A stretch of DNA of 64,000 nucleotides, from positions 1-64,000 of the forward strand of contig JAQGDQ010000921.1 in NCBI GenBank assembly GCA_030141605.1, given 5' to 3'. Shown one piece after another: positions 1 to 10,619 of the stretch. Under the pieces are notes generated by a model. The model did not search any database. It had not been told where the DNA came from and saw only the letters and a program-made list of their open reading frames with translations. Within the stretch, counting starts at the first letter, position 1, and each line of letters opens with the position of its first letter. Both the position numbers and the translations under genes were made by a program. Source of the DNA: Tubiluchus corallicola (Eukaryota > Priapulida > Priapulimorpha > Priapulimorphida > Tubiluchidae).

Positions 1-467
1 TATATGGGTGAGAAAAATCAAAATAAGTACCTTAAAGGCACATCCAAATAAATATCAAAAATTATATAAACTAGCACAGGCTATCTGTGATTATACATGG
101 TTACAATGCAAGAACACTGTCTATTTAGTTTTGTGTTTCATATTGTTTTTGGGGGTGATTTTTTATGCAATCTAAGTATTTTACAATATTTACAAATGAA
201 GACAGGACAATTTATAATAGCTAATATTGTCTTAGACTCCATATAGCAAACGTAGTGTGGCATGAACTCCATCCATCAGCTGCATAGCAGTGTAACCATT
301 GCCATAACCTGTGACTGACATAACCATAACCATCATAACCGCAACTAGTAACCATAATTGGAACGGGCCCTGAACCAATCAGGAAACCAACTGCATCATC
401 ATATCCATGACGTACTGAATCAACAAACGAGAGTTCAAAGTCTGTCACTACTACTATTCACTAATCA
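1..467 (-). other. 3' flank of the BEL/Pao polyprotein
   Basis: This lies just downstream of the polyprotein stop codon (TAG on the minus strand). It should hold the 3' untranslated part and at least the start of the 3' LTR. I compared it by eye with the stretch upstream of the start codon and found no direct repeat, so the LTR is not delimited and may run off the left edge of the window. A 75-codon minus-strand frame (221-448) shows no motif and is not called as a gene. Confidence 0.35.
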
Positions 468-3400
468 CTAGATAATAAGTCGGTGCTGACATCTGTTAGC
501 CATTTTCTTGCCTTTTTGGCGGCTTCTCTTTGGACGTTCGCTGACAGGTAGAGGTGAAGAATCCGCATCTGAAATGCAAGCAGCATCATCATTCTTGTTA
601 AGACAAGACACGTGTTCAGTCGAAACGTCTGTCAAAGTCGTATGAGATGAGTTATGAAAATGACATTCAAGGGGGTACAGACATTTAATATTTCTGTTCA
701 AAGTGGAACCATTAACAAGAATTTCAACACTACGAATTAAGCCATCTGCACTAGGCTTCAATTTAAGAACTTTGCCAAGGCGCCACTGTCCTCGTGGAAG
801 GTTTTGGTCTTCTACCAGTACTACATCCCCTATACAAGGAGTAAACGGAACGGTTACCTTAGGTTGAGAAATATATTTGCGATGCTGTTCTCTAAGACTG
901 AGAAGATACTCATCTTTCCAGATTCGCCAGAAATTGCTAAGGATCCGTTGACCTTTCTTCCATAAGGCAAGTAACTTCTGTGCTGAGGTTTCTTTACCAA
1001 CTGTAAAGTCTGGATCACTGTAGTGCATCTCAGGCATAGTGTGCAAGATCTGCTGATTAAGAAAATCTGAAGGAGTTAGAGCATGAGTAGAATTTATGTC
1101 AGCATCAATATAAGTAAGAGGCCTATTATTGATAACATTTTCTATTTCAATAAGCAAAGTATTGAGATGTGCATGTGAAAGAGGATGATTACCGATTACC
1201 TTTCTCAAAGAACGCTTCACCAAAGCAACTAACCGTTCGAAAAATCCGCCAGTCCATGGTGATAACTGTGTGATGAATTTCCACTCTACACCCTTGCAAG
1301 CTGAAAAATCTAGAATTGCATTTTCAAAAATGTATGTAACCGTTTGCTTGGCAAGTTTGAAGGACGAGAAATTATCCGAAATTATAATATCTGGCAATCC
1401 ACGTCTACCAAAAAAACGGCGCAAACACATAAGAAAATGTTCAGCTGTTAGATTATTTACTAATTCTAGATGTACTGCTCTGGTTGTAAGGCAGGTGAAC
1501 AAACAAATCCAAGCTTTTTCATAAATTGGCTTGGAACTGCCGCCATAAAATTCTTTTGTGATCACTGGTCCCATATAATCTAGTCCAGTGTATTGAAAAC
1601 ACCGACTTTCAAACAAACGGGTTGAAGGTAGGTCGGCCATTTTAGGTAAACGGAAAGGACCTCCTTCGACTTTACGACATATGGTGCATTTAGAAAGTAC
1701 ACTACGGACAGCAGTGCGTCCTGATGGTATCCAGTACTTTTTACGTATCAGAGCTAACGTTTGAGCTGCTCCAACATGCAAATGAGTTACATGGTAGTGT
1801 CTTACCAGAAGCAGAGTAAAGGGGTGGTCCTTTGGTAACAACGCAGGTTTTCGTGAGCCATAGGTGTCCAGATTACCAAGTCGACCACAGCATCTGATTA
1901 TTCCATCATTATCGACCATTGGGCCAAGGTTTTGGAAGTTCCTTATTTGTTCAGGTGTAAATGCTGATTGAGTATGCCTTACCCACATCAAGGTGGCGTG
2001 TTCCATATCACGAGAGGTGATGCGATGAGACGTATCTGGATCACGACGAAATTTCCTGATGGCTTTCAGAACAAGGCATGTAACACGAACCAGCCTGACA
2101 AATGAAGAATGGTTAGACAATGGAATCACGGTAAGATCTACCTTATTTGCATCGACAGTCATGAGTGACGATTCAAATTTAGCAAAAGTACAAGAATCAT
2201 TAAGTTTAATTTCTGACTCGATTTGCTTTAACTCGTCTGAATTAACAGGTGGAAGATCACTAGAAGGCCACAATGATTTTTCGTGAAGTAAAAATTCAGG
2301 ACCATTAAACCAGGTCTCATTAAGAACACCAGAATTTGGTTTAGTGGCAAAGTCTGCAATGTTGTTTTCAGACGGTATATAGCGAAAAATCATATCATTG
2401 TAGCTGCGTAATTCACTTACTCTGTTAGTAACAAATGTACTCAGTGGTTTACTTGAGCGAAGCCAGTGCAAAACGCACTGTGAATCAGTAAGAATAGTGC
2501 ATATAACATCACTTATCTTCAACTGTTCTCGAACAAAGTTGGCAGCTCTCGCGCAGATTAGAACTCCCAACAACTCCATCCTGGGTATTGTTGTGTTCTT
2601 TGGAGCCAGTCTTGTCTTGGTGAAGACCAAATCTGTGCGAATAGTGCCGTCATGATGTAGCTGGCGAAGATAAATTACAGCGCTGTAAGCAACTGCTGAA
2701 GCGTCTGCAAAACAAGCGAGCTCAAAGTGCAAAACATTAATAGGATCAAAACAAATGCATCTAGGAAAATTTATTAACACTATATTACACAAATGGTCAG
2801 CTATATCAAACCAACGTTCAGCCAATTCAGGACTCAAAGAAGTATCCCAGTCATATTTTAGTTTCCAAAGTTCTGCAAGAAACAATTTAGCATTAAGGGT
2901 AATTGCACTAAAAAGTCCAAGTGGGTCAAAGTAACAAGCAACTTGCTTTAAAATTTCACGTTTAGTAACACTGTTATGTAAATTAGGAAGCAGCTTATGA
3001 GAAATACTTAACGTATCCGTTTCTGTGTTCCACTTCAAACCTAGTACTTTGATCTCCGTGGATTGAACTTTGTCATCCTTTGGAACCAAGTCGATGAAGT
3101 CTTTGTTGTTGGATCCCCATTGACGAAGGTTCATCGATGCAGAGGAGAACAGTTGTTTTGCTTGAAAGTAAAAAGAAGTTGCCTCTTCTGTGGAATTCAC
3201 GCCTAAAATGACATTATCGACATAGATATTTGGTAAAATCAATTTAGCAGCAGGTACCTCGTTTTCCATTTTTTGTAAATGATATCGTACAGTCCCTGAT
3301 AGAAGATGCGGTGAACAAAGAATGCCGAACGGGACCCTCTGGAAACGAAAAATTTGTAGGTTATCAGGTGTGACACTCACATTACTAGGGTTTTTAATCC

Positions 3401-6400
3401 ATAAAAAACGTGTAACATCACGGTCAGGCTCTAAAAGACCTACCGCCAAAAATGCCTTTTCGATATCACTAATAGCATACGGATGCATCCTGAAACGTAA
3501 TAAAATCCCACATAGGTCAGGCATAAGTACAGCTCCTCTATATAAACATTCGTTGAGAGAAGGACTAGCCTTATTAGCTTTAGCTGATGCGTTATACACA
3601 ATACGTATCTTTGTGCTAGCACGCTGTGGTGTTATCACTGGGTGGTGAGGAAGATAATGTAATGTGTTACCTGTGATAGTGTCATCTGTCACAAGTTCGA
3701 TTATTCCCTTGCCAAGTTGTTCCTGAATAATACCATGATACTTCTCCAACAACTCTGGTTTGGAGGAGAGTCTGCGCAAACAAGATTTTAACATACCAAT
3801 TGACAGAGCATAATTATCTGGTAGCACCTCTTGTCTCTTTCTCCAAGGCCATGAAACGTAATATCTTCCTTCTCTGTACTCTATAGTGTTTTTGAAATTT
3901 TTCTCCGCTTCCACATCACCGGAATTGGTAGGACAGTCAGAAATGCCAATTGTATCCAATTCCCAGAACCTGTCTACATCAACATCAATGGGTTTGCTTT
4001 TATTTTGGTGGTCAAAGCTCGCAAAAACTGTTTCAAAAATATTAGTAGAATTATGAGGCTCGTCTAGACCATCAGTTCTCACGCCTGGTTCAAAGCACAA
4101 AAGACTGGATTTGTGGGGCGGTGTAGTTTCAAGGATTTGATAATTGGGTATTCTGCCTCCAAGAATATACCCAAGGTGAGAATCAAAGAGATAAAATCCT
4201 GGTATAACTTCTATTTTTAATGGTTTAAGTATCTCGAAAAAATAGTCGTTGCCAAGGAGAAAATCAATTCGGGTTAAAGTGCCGTCAGTATTACAGAAGT
4301 CGTCAGCCAAAGATGGCCCATAAGTACGGTTCAAGTAATTTGAGATGTCATTAGGCAAAACTAGACGATGAGTGGCGGGAGAGATTGTCTCAACAACACG
4401 GACTACCATCGGTAAAGTTTTGTTGTCTTTGGTAAGCATGTTCACTCTGGAAGTATAGCAAGGTACTCTTTGCACACTATTAGTGCCGAAGGTGCCAAGG
4501 TAGAGATGATCAAGTTTACTGAGCTTGAGACCTAGCTGTTGGGCAAACTGCATTGTCATGTAAGAACATTGACTCCCTGTATCCATCCAGCAGCGCGTGG
4601 GTAATTTGGCACCCGAAAAAGGATTGCCAAGAACGCAGGAAGCTGTCAACAGAAAAACACGTTCTTCAGATGAGTATAGAGCGTTTTCGGAAGCTGTCTG
4701 AGACAGTAAAGGTTTCTTCGAAGATTGTTGCTGGGATAACTTCTTGTGTTCTACATTGCCCTGAGGGTAGCGCTTCGGACAGAGGCTTCTGTGGTGACCA
4801 GGAACTTTGCAGTATGCACAAAATCCTGATGATTTACACTGTGAAGAATAATGACTATCATTTAAACATTTCAAACAACGATTAACTAGCAAAGATTTTC
4901 GAGCACAAATAGTTGTATAAACATCGCAGTCATCATTAAAGTGTCCAGAACTTTTGCAGTAAATACAAAAGGAGCGCCTACCTCTGTTGAAATTCCCTGG
5001 ACGTTTAACAGCATTAGCTGGTCGATCCACCGCCTGCAGCACGCTGTCATTTCTAGTAGTGCTAGCCGGCTTAGGACGATCCGATTTCCATGACGAAGGG
5101 GTGGAAGGTTGACGGTGAAGCTGTTCTTCTAAAGCTTCCAGTCGTATCACATAGTCACGCAAGCTATTACGTAACTCTTCCACTGACCACGATTTGGACT
5201 TAGTCATGTCTTTTGTCGTTTGAATAGCCGAAAGCACCTTATATGGAAGTTTCTCGGCTATAAGCGGTACAACAAAAGAACTATCAACGCTGCGACCTGT
5301 ACTCTCAATGGATCTGAGATGAACTTCGATTTTATCCAAAAACCTGCGTAAATTTTTTAAACCATCACCACACTTTTCTAGGTGTGTCAACTCCTTGTGA
5401 TGCCGCTGAATAATCGTTTCGTGGCAGCCGAACCTGTCTTTCAATAAATCAATAACAGTAGAATAATTAGAATCATTAACTATGTAACCCTCGACTGCGC
5501 GAGCAGCAACACCTGTAAGTTTAGATTTTAAATGCTGAAATTTTTGAACTTTAGATAGATCAGGATTAGAATCAACAACATCAGAAAACATTGACCAAAA
5601 GGTTTGCCATTCAAGTATATTTCCGTTAAATGGTTTAATCTCAAGTTTAGGAATTCTACTATAAGCATGCGGTGAACTGAATGATGACTGATGAAATGGA
5701 GTTGGTGACTGAGGTGAGATGCTAGTTCGTAAGTCACTGTCAGTCTTAATGTCTAATTGGGCAATCAGAGAAGTCACTTGGTTAGACAGTAAGATGTCTT
5801 CATCTGTATAGCGTGCAGTAAGCTCAAGCACAGAGTGGGGGTCCGATAGTTGCAAGATCGATTCTGACAATTGGTCTATCTTCTGAAGTCTGGCCTTGAG
5901 TGAGGCTATGCAAGTTTTAACCCGCTGTAAATATTGACTGGGGTTTCGTGAGATAACACTAGAAGAAGCTGAGATAAGAGTGTTGGCTTCTAGTTCATCT
6001 TTGTGTATTTGTTCAATTTGTTTGGCTCGGATAAGCATAAAAGAAGAAAGTCTAGCGTTGGCCGCCACTTGCTGGGGTTCGATTTTCATCGCAGCTGCAG
6101 GATTCGAAGTAGGCAGCAAAGGAATAGCTGTAGTAGTAATTGTAGCCGTACCCGTAGTTACAGGTTTAGCCGCTGTCGTCGAAGCTAGCGTGTCAGTAGT
6201 AGTGACAGTAACAACAGGCTTCTTAGGTTTAACCCCTTGATAACCATCTGAGGGAAGCGGATCAACAGATGAAGTTTGATCCAAAGTTTCTGCCTCAAAT
6301 TCAGTTTCAGTATCAGAAAGATGTTGTTCGTCTCCTGATTCATATGTACTTTTTAACGCTTTTTCCATCTTAGCCGTTTTACTACGAGTCTGTATAGACA

Positions 6401-6401
6401 T
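468..6401 (-). CDS. BEL/Pao LTR-retrotransposon Gag-Pol polyprotein, intact
   Basis: A single 1977-codon frame encodes a complete retrotransposon polyprotein. Residues 64-93 are Thr-rich. Residues 250-430 are a Gag region resembling the DUF1759 type of BEL/Pao elements. Three CCHC zinc knuckles follow at 479-492, 509-522 and 528-541. The aspartic protease (A17 type) has MDTGS with Asp607 and a downstream LLGND at 715-719. Reverse transcriptase carries motif A with Asp979 (SDIEKAF) and the BEL-typical YVDN at 1060-1063. RNase H has Asp1233, Glu1276, Asp1306 and Asp1350. Integrase has an HHCC zinc site ending in Cys1572/Cys1575, a catalytic triad Asp1608, Asp1676, Glu1722, and a C-terminal DUF5641-like segment near 1808-1910. 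Known role: copying an RNA intermediate into DNA inside Gag particles and integrating it. There are no internal stops or frameshifts. The first Met is taken as start because the frame is followed upstream by AT-rich leader. Family assignment is firm; current activity is unknown. Confidence 0.95.
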   Translation of the reverse strand: MSIQTRSKTAKMEKALKSTYESGDEQHLSDTETEFEAETLDQTSSVDPLPSDGYQGVKPKKPVVTVTTTDTLASTTAAKPVTTGTATITTTAIPLLPTSNPAAAMKIEPQQVAANARLSSFMLIRAKQIEQIHKDELEANTLISASSSVISRNPSQYLQRVKTCIASLKARLQKIDQLSESILQLSDPHSVLELTARYTDEDILLSNQVTSLIAQLDIKTDSDLRTSISPQSPTPFHQSSFSSPHAYSRIPKLEIKPFNGNILEWQTFWSMFSDVVDSNPDLSKVQKFQHLKSKLTGVAARAVEGYIVNDSNYSTVIDLLKDRFGCHETIIQRHHKELTHLEKCGDGLKNLRRFLDKIEVHLRSIESTGRSVDSSFVVPLIAEKLPYKVLSAIQTTKDMTKSKSWSVEELRNSLRDYVIRLEALEEQLHRQPSTPSSWKSDRPKPASTTRNDSVLQAVDRPANAVKRPGNFNRGRRSFCIYCKSSGHFNDDCDVYTTICARKSLLVNRCLKCLNDSHYSSQCKSSGFCAYCKVPGHHRSLCPKRYPQGNVEHKKLSQQQSSKKPLLSQTASENALYSSEERVFLLTASCVLGNPFSGAKLPTRCWMDTGSQCSYMTMQFAQQLGLKLSKLDHLYLGTFGTNSVQRVPCYTSRVNMLTKDNKTLPMVVRVVETISPATHRLVLPNDISNYLNRTYGPSLADDFCNTDGTLTRIDFLLGNDYFFEILKPLKIEVIPGFYLFDSHLGYILGGRIPNYQILETTPPHKSSLLCFEPGVRTDGLDEPHNSTNIFETVFASFDHQNKSKPIDVDVDRFWELDTIGISDCPTNSGDVEAEKNFKNTIEYREGRYYVSWPWRKRQEVLPDNYALSIGMLKSCLRRLSSKPELLEKYHGIIQEQLGKGIIELVTDDTITGNTLHYLPHHPVITPQRASTKIRIVYNASAKANKASPSLNECLYRGAVLMPDLCGILLRFRMHPYAISDIEKAFLAVGLLEPDRDVTRFLWIKNPSNVSVTPDNLQIFRFQRVPFGILCSPHLLSGTVRYHLQKMENEVPAAKLILPNIYVDNVILGVNSTEEATSFYFQAKQLFSSASMNLRQWGSNNKDFIDLVPKDDKVQSTEIKVLGLKWNTETDTLSISHKLLPNLHNSVTKREILKQVACYFDPLGLFSAITLNAKLFLAELWKLKYDWDTSLSPELAERWFDIADHLCNIVLINFPRCICFDPINVLHFELACFADASAVAYSAVIYLRQLHHDGTIRTDLVFTKTRLAPKNTTIPRMELLGVLICARAANFVREQLKISDVICTILTDSQCVLHWLRSSKPLSTFVTNRVSELRSYNDMIFRYIPSENNIADFATKPNSGVLNETWFNGPEFLLHEKSLWPSSDLPPVNSDELKQIESEIKLNDSCTFAKFESSLMTVDANKVDLTVIPLSNHSSFVRLVRVTCLVLKAIRKFRRDPDTSHRITSRDMEHATLMWVRHTQSAFTPEQIRNFQNLGPMVDNDGIIRCCGRLGNLDTYGSRKPALLPKDHPFTLLLVRHYHVTHLHVGAAQTLALIRKKYWIPSGRTAVRSVLSKCTICRKVEGGPFRLPKMADLPSTRLFESRCFQYTGLDYMGPVITKEFYGGSSKPIYEKAWICLFTCLTTRAVHLELVNNLTAEHFLMCLRRFFGRRGLPDIIISDNFSSFKLAKQTVTYIFENAILDFSACKGVEWKFITQLSPWTGGFFERLVALVKRSLRKVIGNHPLSHAHLNTLLIEIENVINNRPLTYIDADINSTHALTPSDFLNQQILHTMPEMHYSDPDFTVGKETSAQKLLALWKKGQRILSNFWRIWKDEYLLSLREQHRKYISQPKVTVPFTPCIGDVVLVEDQNLPRGQWRLGKVLKLKPSADGLIRSVEILVNGSTLNRNIKCLYPLECHFHNSSHTTLTDVSTEHVSCLNKNDDAACISDADSSPLPVSERPKRSRQKGKKMANRCQHRLII

Positions 6402-7735
6402 GTATGCTGTAAAGTAATAGGATTAGGACACAAGATGAACAATCACGTTTAACAATCAATCAATTTTATCAAACCTTAAAAGGTACACAAACTATACGCA
6501 ATCAAATAAGAATGAATATTTCTAGTACTAGTTAGTTATGTGCTGTATAAACGCTGCGACCTTTTCCAGCCCTTGACCTTGGAGCCGGTACGCTATGCTA
6601 CAGCTGTAAACAAAAATGACCTAGATTTAAGCTGTACAGCAAAACGTCCTAGTTAAACTCGTAAACCTGTAGAAAAAATTTGTCAGCGAAGTAAGCTGTA
6701 AAATAAAATATGTTATCAGACTATATACTATGCTAGGCTGAAAATAAAAAGGTAGAAATTACAATATTTACTTTTGCTGTCACAAATTACGTGCCTTACG
6801 AGAAGCATAAAATCAATACCAAAGGCTACTATTAAAAATACAACAAACGTATGATTCAAGTTATAGCGTTATATCTTAACTATTATAGTAAGCCTTGCGC
6901 TTCTCTACAGGTCTTATCAACGTCAGCTTATTTCTATCAGTAGCGCTAAACTAAATGACTCGAGCGCATATAATTTATAAAACTGCTGACTATAAGAAAT
7001 ATGAAGCACCCTCCCGAGGGCAAAGAACTTTTTGGACAGCAGCAAAATTCGCAAAATTTAAGCAGCCTAGCATGTGCTCACACTTCAAATATTTACGGAT
7101 TTAATTTAAGCAAAACCGGTGTGAGGCACCATGTGAAAAATGCTCATTTTTTCATAAGTTTTGTGGGAGAGACGTCGGCCTGGTTCTTAATTAAACAAAT
7201 ACGTGGAAGTGTATATAGTCTAGTATATTTTTTATAGAGAAAGGTGCATAACGCTTAAGTCTACGAGTTGATAATTAGAATGTTTTGCTGTTACTGAAAC
7301 ATGATTTAGACTAAATTTTAACTCTTAACAAAAACCGCATAACCATTGGTTTAAAAAGGAGTGGCCACCCAAATGAAGTTTATTCAATTCACAAGATTTG
7401 TCGCAATTACATAGTTACTTCTTATAACAGCAGTAAACCTAATTATAGATACACATCAGCACATAACCAAAAAAAAAAAACTATTAAAGAAAGGGGAAAA
7501 AAATTCACCTAACGAATTAGGCGGACCATTTGACGTCTGCTTGTAGTAAAAGCAACCGTCAAATGCTCACCTGTACAATGGTGACGAAGGAATTTATAGC
7601 TTCGGAATGAAGCCCGTATGAATAACTCAAGGTTAACCTAATTGAATCTCTCTAGATAAATTTGCAAAGGTTATAGAACCGGAATAAACTAGTTTACAAT
7701 GCTGTAGAGTAGAATTCAATCACGGGAATCCGTGA
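6402..7735 (-). other. Leader / possible 5' LTR region of the BEL/Pao element
   Basis: AT-rich sequence upstream of the polyprotein with no gene. On the minus strand, 7131-7114 reads TGGTGCCTCACACCGG, preceded by ...TTTTCACA. That is the expected arrangement of an LTR end followed by a tRNA-primer binding site, about 0.7 kb before the start codon. I could not match this site to a specific tRNA or find the paired LTR, so the boundary is a guess. A 78-codon plus-strand frame at 7001-7237 shows no motif and is ignored. Confidence 0.3.
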
Positions 7736-7739
7736 CAAC

Positions 7740-7978
7740 CACATCAAATCCACCACCTCACATGGTGATCATGATGTTGATGATGATGATGATGATGATG
7801 GTGACAACGATGACAACACCTATAGCACAAGCACCAACAGCGCAGCATTACAACAAAACCATTCCAAACATTTTTCACAAAGTTGAAACTATGTGCTATA
7901 ATATAATAAATAGCAAACGCCCCGCAAAAGATTTTGCGTATAAATACACGTGTAATCAATAATACGCGAACATCCTAC
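7740..7978 (+). repeat. Dispersed repeat E, copy 1, with GAT microsatellite
   Basis: The segment begins with an ATG/GAT triplet run (about 7768-7803) inside a CA/AC-rich sequence. It ends with GTAATCAATAATACGCGAAC. A closely similar end, GTGATCAATAATGAGCGAAC, occurs at about 48118, and its reverse complement lies at 49153-49185. The intervening sequence around the CAACAAAACCAT and CTATAATATA stretches also resembles 47.98-48.1 kb. It is probably a diverged non-autonomous interspersed repeat. No coding potential is visible; frames through the GAT run are low-complexity shadows. Confidence 0.45.
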
Positions 7979-8099
7979 CTAGTCCACATTTATAACACAA
8001 AGCCCGTAACATCGTGTCTACTGTTTGTTTAACTAACGCAAAGCCTGTAGCTTTTTGCTGAATTAAAGTTACATAAGATTATAGACAGAGTACAATGGA

Positions 8100-8660
8100 T
8101 GACGTCAGAACAATGCCTTTGCGTCAACAGTTTTCTAAGCGAAAATTGCCGAAAATGGAACCTCTAATTAACTCGCCAGTACTCCTCTCGGTGGACCTGC
8201 CCTAAAATATAACCTACGTCATCATGTAGCCCTGTCCTTCCTCTTTGTAAAGAGCTATATATCTCCTTCCGAGAGTCCCACTGGGCGACGCTAGAACGTT
8301 TTTCCCGCAGGCTGTTTGGTCAAAATTTCGAAAAAATCGCGAGTTGGGTCCGGGAAAACGTCCGTTACGGGACGCCGTGGCCCTCTCGGGAATTCTAAAT
8401 ATCATTACTACACCCACCGCTGAACGGGCTATCTATCCATACCCAGAACCACCCTCGGCCCGTTCCCGTTCTCTACATCTCAGCCGTATAACTTTTGCAA
8501 AAAACGGCCGAAAAATGGCCATTTTTGGAGGTTTTTCGCCCCCCGTTCCTCCCGGTGGGCCCGATTCGAAAAATAAACCATCAATGGCACGACACTAGAT
8601 CGAGACCTTTCGTTTGATATATAGATCGCCGCAAATGGTGCCCTCGTCGGGGCTGTAGCT
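8100..8660. other. GC-richer block, partly shared with 47.6 kb
   Basis: This stretch is visibly richer in C and G than its surroundings (runs such as GGGACGCCGTGGCCCTCTCG and CGCCCCCCGTTCCTCCCGG). Its right end, from about 8565, is similar to 47630-47710: both have a GATTCGAAAAA(T/C)AAAC motif, then a CC/TTTGATAT segment, then a GGAGCTGTAGC/GGGGCTGTAGC segment. It is therefore probably part of an interspersed element related to repeat E. No frame longer than about 84 codons and no known motif was seen. Confidence 0.4.
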
Positions 8661-8704
8661 TCGAATCTTATATATAAATAAATATATTAAGATACCAAGA
8701 ATAT

Positions 8705-10105
8705 TAATATAAGAGATGACCTCATTTATTGATGTAGTAACTGCTGGTTTTTAACTGATTCTTTGTGTTTTGTATTTCTTATAATGTTTTTATTTTTGCG
8801 TACTTTCGTAGCTCTTTTAACTGTGCATGGCGTGTAATATTTATTGGTTTTAGGGTAATTTTTAATTTCTATATGACATTTTTTTCGTTCTGAAATAAAC
8901 TTTAAAAATAAATAAATAAATTTATGCGCATTACTTCACAGTCAGAGTTGCATTCAGTTTATGCAGATTGTAATTAAATTTAGTTTATTAAAATCATTAG
9001 TTGTAAACAACTTAAAACATTTCAGATCTCTAGCGCAAAAACACAAATTGTTATTTACATAGCAAAGTTTTGCGCAAATTCGCGCAAAGGAATTCCGCGT
9101 ACACCGTGATTATGAGCAGTGTGCTCTGTGACGCCAACAAAGCGTGTAGACAAAACGTGCTATGTGGAATTACCGCGATCACGCGCAGTGTGGTCTGTGA
9201 CACGCCATCATAGCGTGTAGACAAAACGTGCTGTGTGCAATTACCGTGATCATGCGCAGTGTGCTCTGTGACATGCCATCATAGCGTGTAGACAAAACGC
9301 GCTGTGTGCAATTACCGTGATCATGCGCATTGTGCTCTGTGACGCCATCAAAGCATATAGACAAAACGCACTGTGTGGAATTACCGTGATTATGAGCAGT
9401 GTGCTCGAAAAGAAATTGTACGAAAAGGAAGTGACGAAGTCTATTGTTACGTATTTCGTTTTTGCGCTAAGCGGTATGCTGGCGGCATCAAACGGCGGTT
9501 GATTAAAAGCTTTTTAGGCGCGCATAGACTGTGATTTTATTTATTAAGTCCAACACACGCGCAATTTTGATCAGCTAAAATCACTTTTGCGTTTTTAATA
9601 AAACAAGAACATCTCAAATCAGTTATTAGTTTAAAAAAACTAAAAACATTCCATGAAAACGAAAACACTTGTAGCAACAAGTTTCAATTACGTACTTGCA
9701 AATACTTCTTCAGTTTTCTTGTAAGTAAAATTATTTCCTGAGGAAAGAGGCTAGCTGACTGCGTGATGGGCTGCTACTATGTAAAAAACTAAAGCATTTT
9801 TATTGATTTATTGATTTTTCTCTGCTTCCCTGTCTTAGAGAAAAGAGGGTAAGGGAGAGAGAAGGAAATAAACAGTGAGAAACCGAGGGAGGAAGAAGGA
9901 GGAAAAGAAAGAGAGAGACAGAGAGAGGCAGGGAAACAGAAATAAGGGAGAGAGGGACAGAGAGAGCGAGGGAGGGAGAAAGAGGCACACAGCGATAGAG
10001 AGATAGAGAGAGATCCTTCTCTTTCTTTTGTTGAAGGTTCTGCCATTTGTTTCTTGGTCGTTTTACTACAATACGATGTGGCGAATTTGGCACATTAAAA
10101 ATTAC
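8705..10105 (+). repeat. Modular repeat L, copy 1
   Basis: It starts at ATGACCTCATTTATTGATG and is near-identical over long stretches to 11463-12635. Order of parts: an AT-rich lead with an ATAAATAAATAAA stretch; a core with TTTTGCGCAAATTCGCGC; a 69-71-bp minisatellite; a segment with GCGCTAAGCGG and GGCGGCATCAAACGGCGG; a GA-rich tract (9839-10015); and a tail with TTCTTTTGTTGAAGG. A reverse copy lies at 41116-42060. The layout of unique ends, central tandem array and attached microsatellite recalls non-autonomous Helitron/DINE-like or molluscan pearl-like elements. That comparison is an inference; no Helitron ends were identified. Confidence 0.75.
9108..9410 (+). repeat. 69-71-bp minisatellite in repeat L copy 1
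   Basis: There are about 4.4 tandem units built around GTGATCATGCGCAGTGTGCT, then CTGTGACGCCATCAAAGCGT, then GTAGACAAAACGCGCTGTGT. The recurring GCAGT landmark lies at 9120, 9189, 9260, 9331 and 9400, giving spacings of 69, 71, 71 and 69. The same unit occurs about 1.5 times at 11860-11978 and about 3.8 times, reversed, at 41470-41733. Confidence 0.9.
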
Positions 10106-10514
10106 ACCCATTACATGCCCTGCAATTAATCTAAAACGTTACATTTATTACTGCTGAAAACACGTTACGTTTTCCTTTTTTATCTTAACCGTCTTAATCA
10201 CTTATTTGCTATTAATATTTGCCCTACAATGTATTCGAGATGCTCATTAAATTTGTTATTATGATTTCATTAATTCAGTACTTTTTCTCCAGTGTTTTCG
10301 ACTAAGTGTTTAATTCCTTACCCAAGGATTAAGCTTAAGTCACAGACCACCTATCAACAATAGCGATAATTACACTACGTCGTCACAGCCACCCTAAATA
10401 TTCTTAAAATGGACCGTCAGAACCTGAGAAAACTGTTGAGAAAACAACTATACAGCAACTTTAAGAACTTTATTGAAAGTACTCATGTTAGAACATCAGC
10501 GAGGCTGATCACTC

Positions 10515-10516
<2 letters not shown>
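10106..10516. other. No feature seen
   Basis: Ordinary AT-rich sequence between repeat L copy 1 and the ATT/GTT array. No reading frame with recognisable content and no repeat shared with the rest of the window was seen. Confidence 0.5.
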
Positions 10517-10583
<67 letters not shown>

Positions 10584-10619
10584 GCTGTTATTATTACTAT
10601 TATTATTATTGTTTTATTA
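10517..10619. repeat. (ATT)n-(GTT)n compound microsatellite
   Basis: A run of TTA/ATT triplets passes into TTG/GTT triplets and back to ATT. It sits at the left edge of module X, and the reverse copy of X at 42.7-43.5 kb carries a matching (AAT)n run at its outer edge. The array therefore seems to travel with the repeat. Reading frames of poly-Tyr/Cys or poly-Ile/Thr through it are artefacts. Confidence 0.95.
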
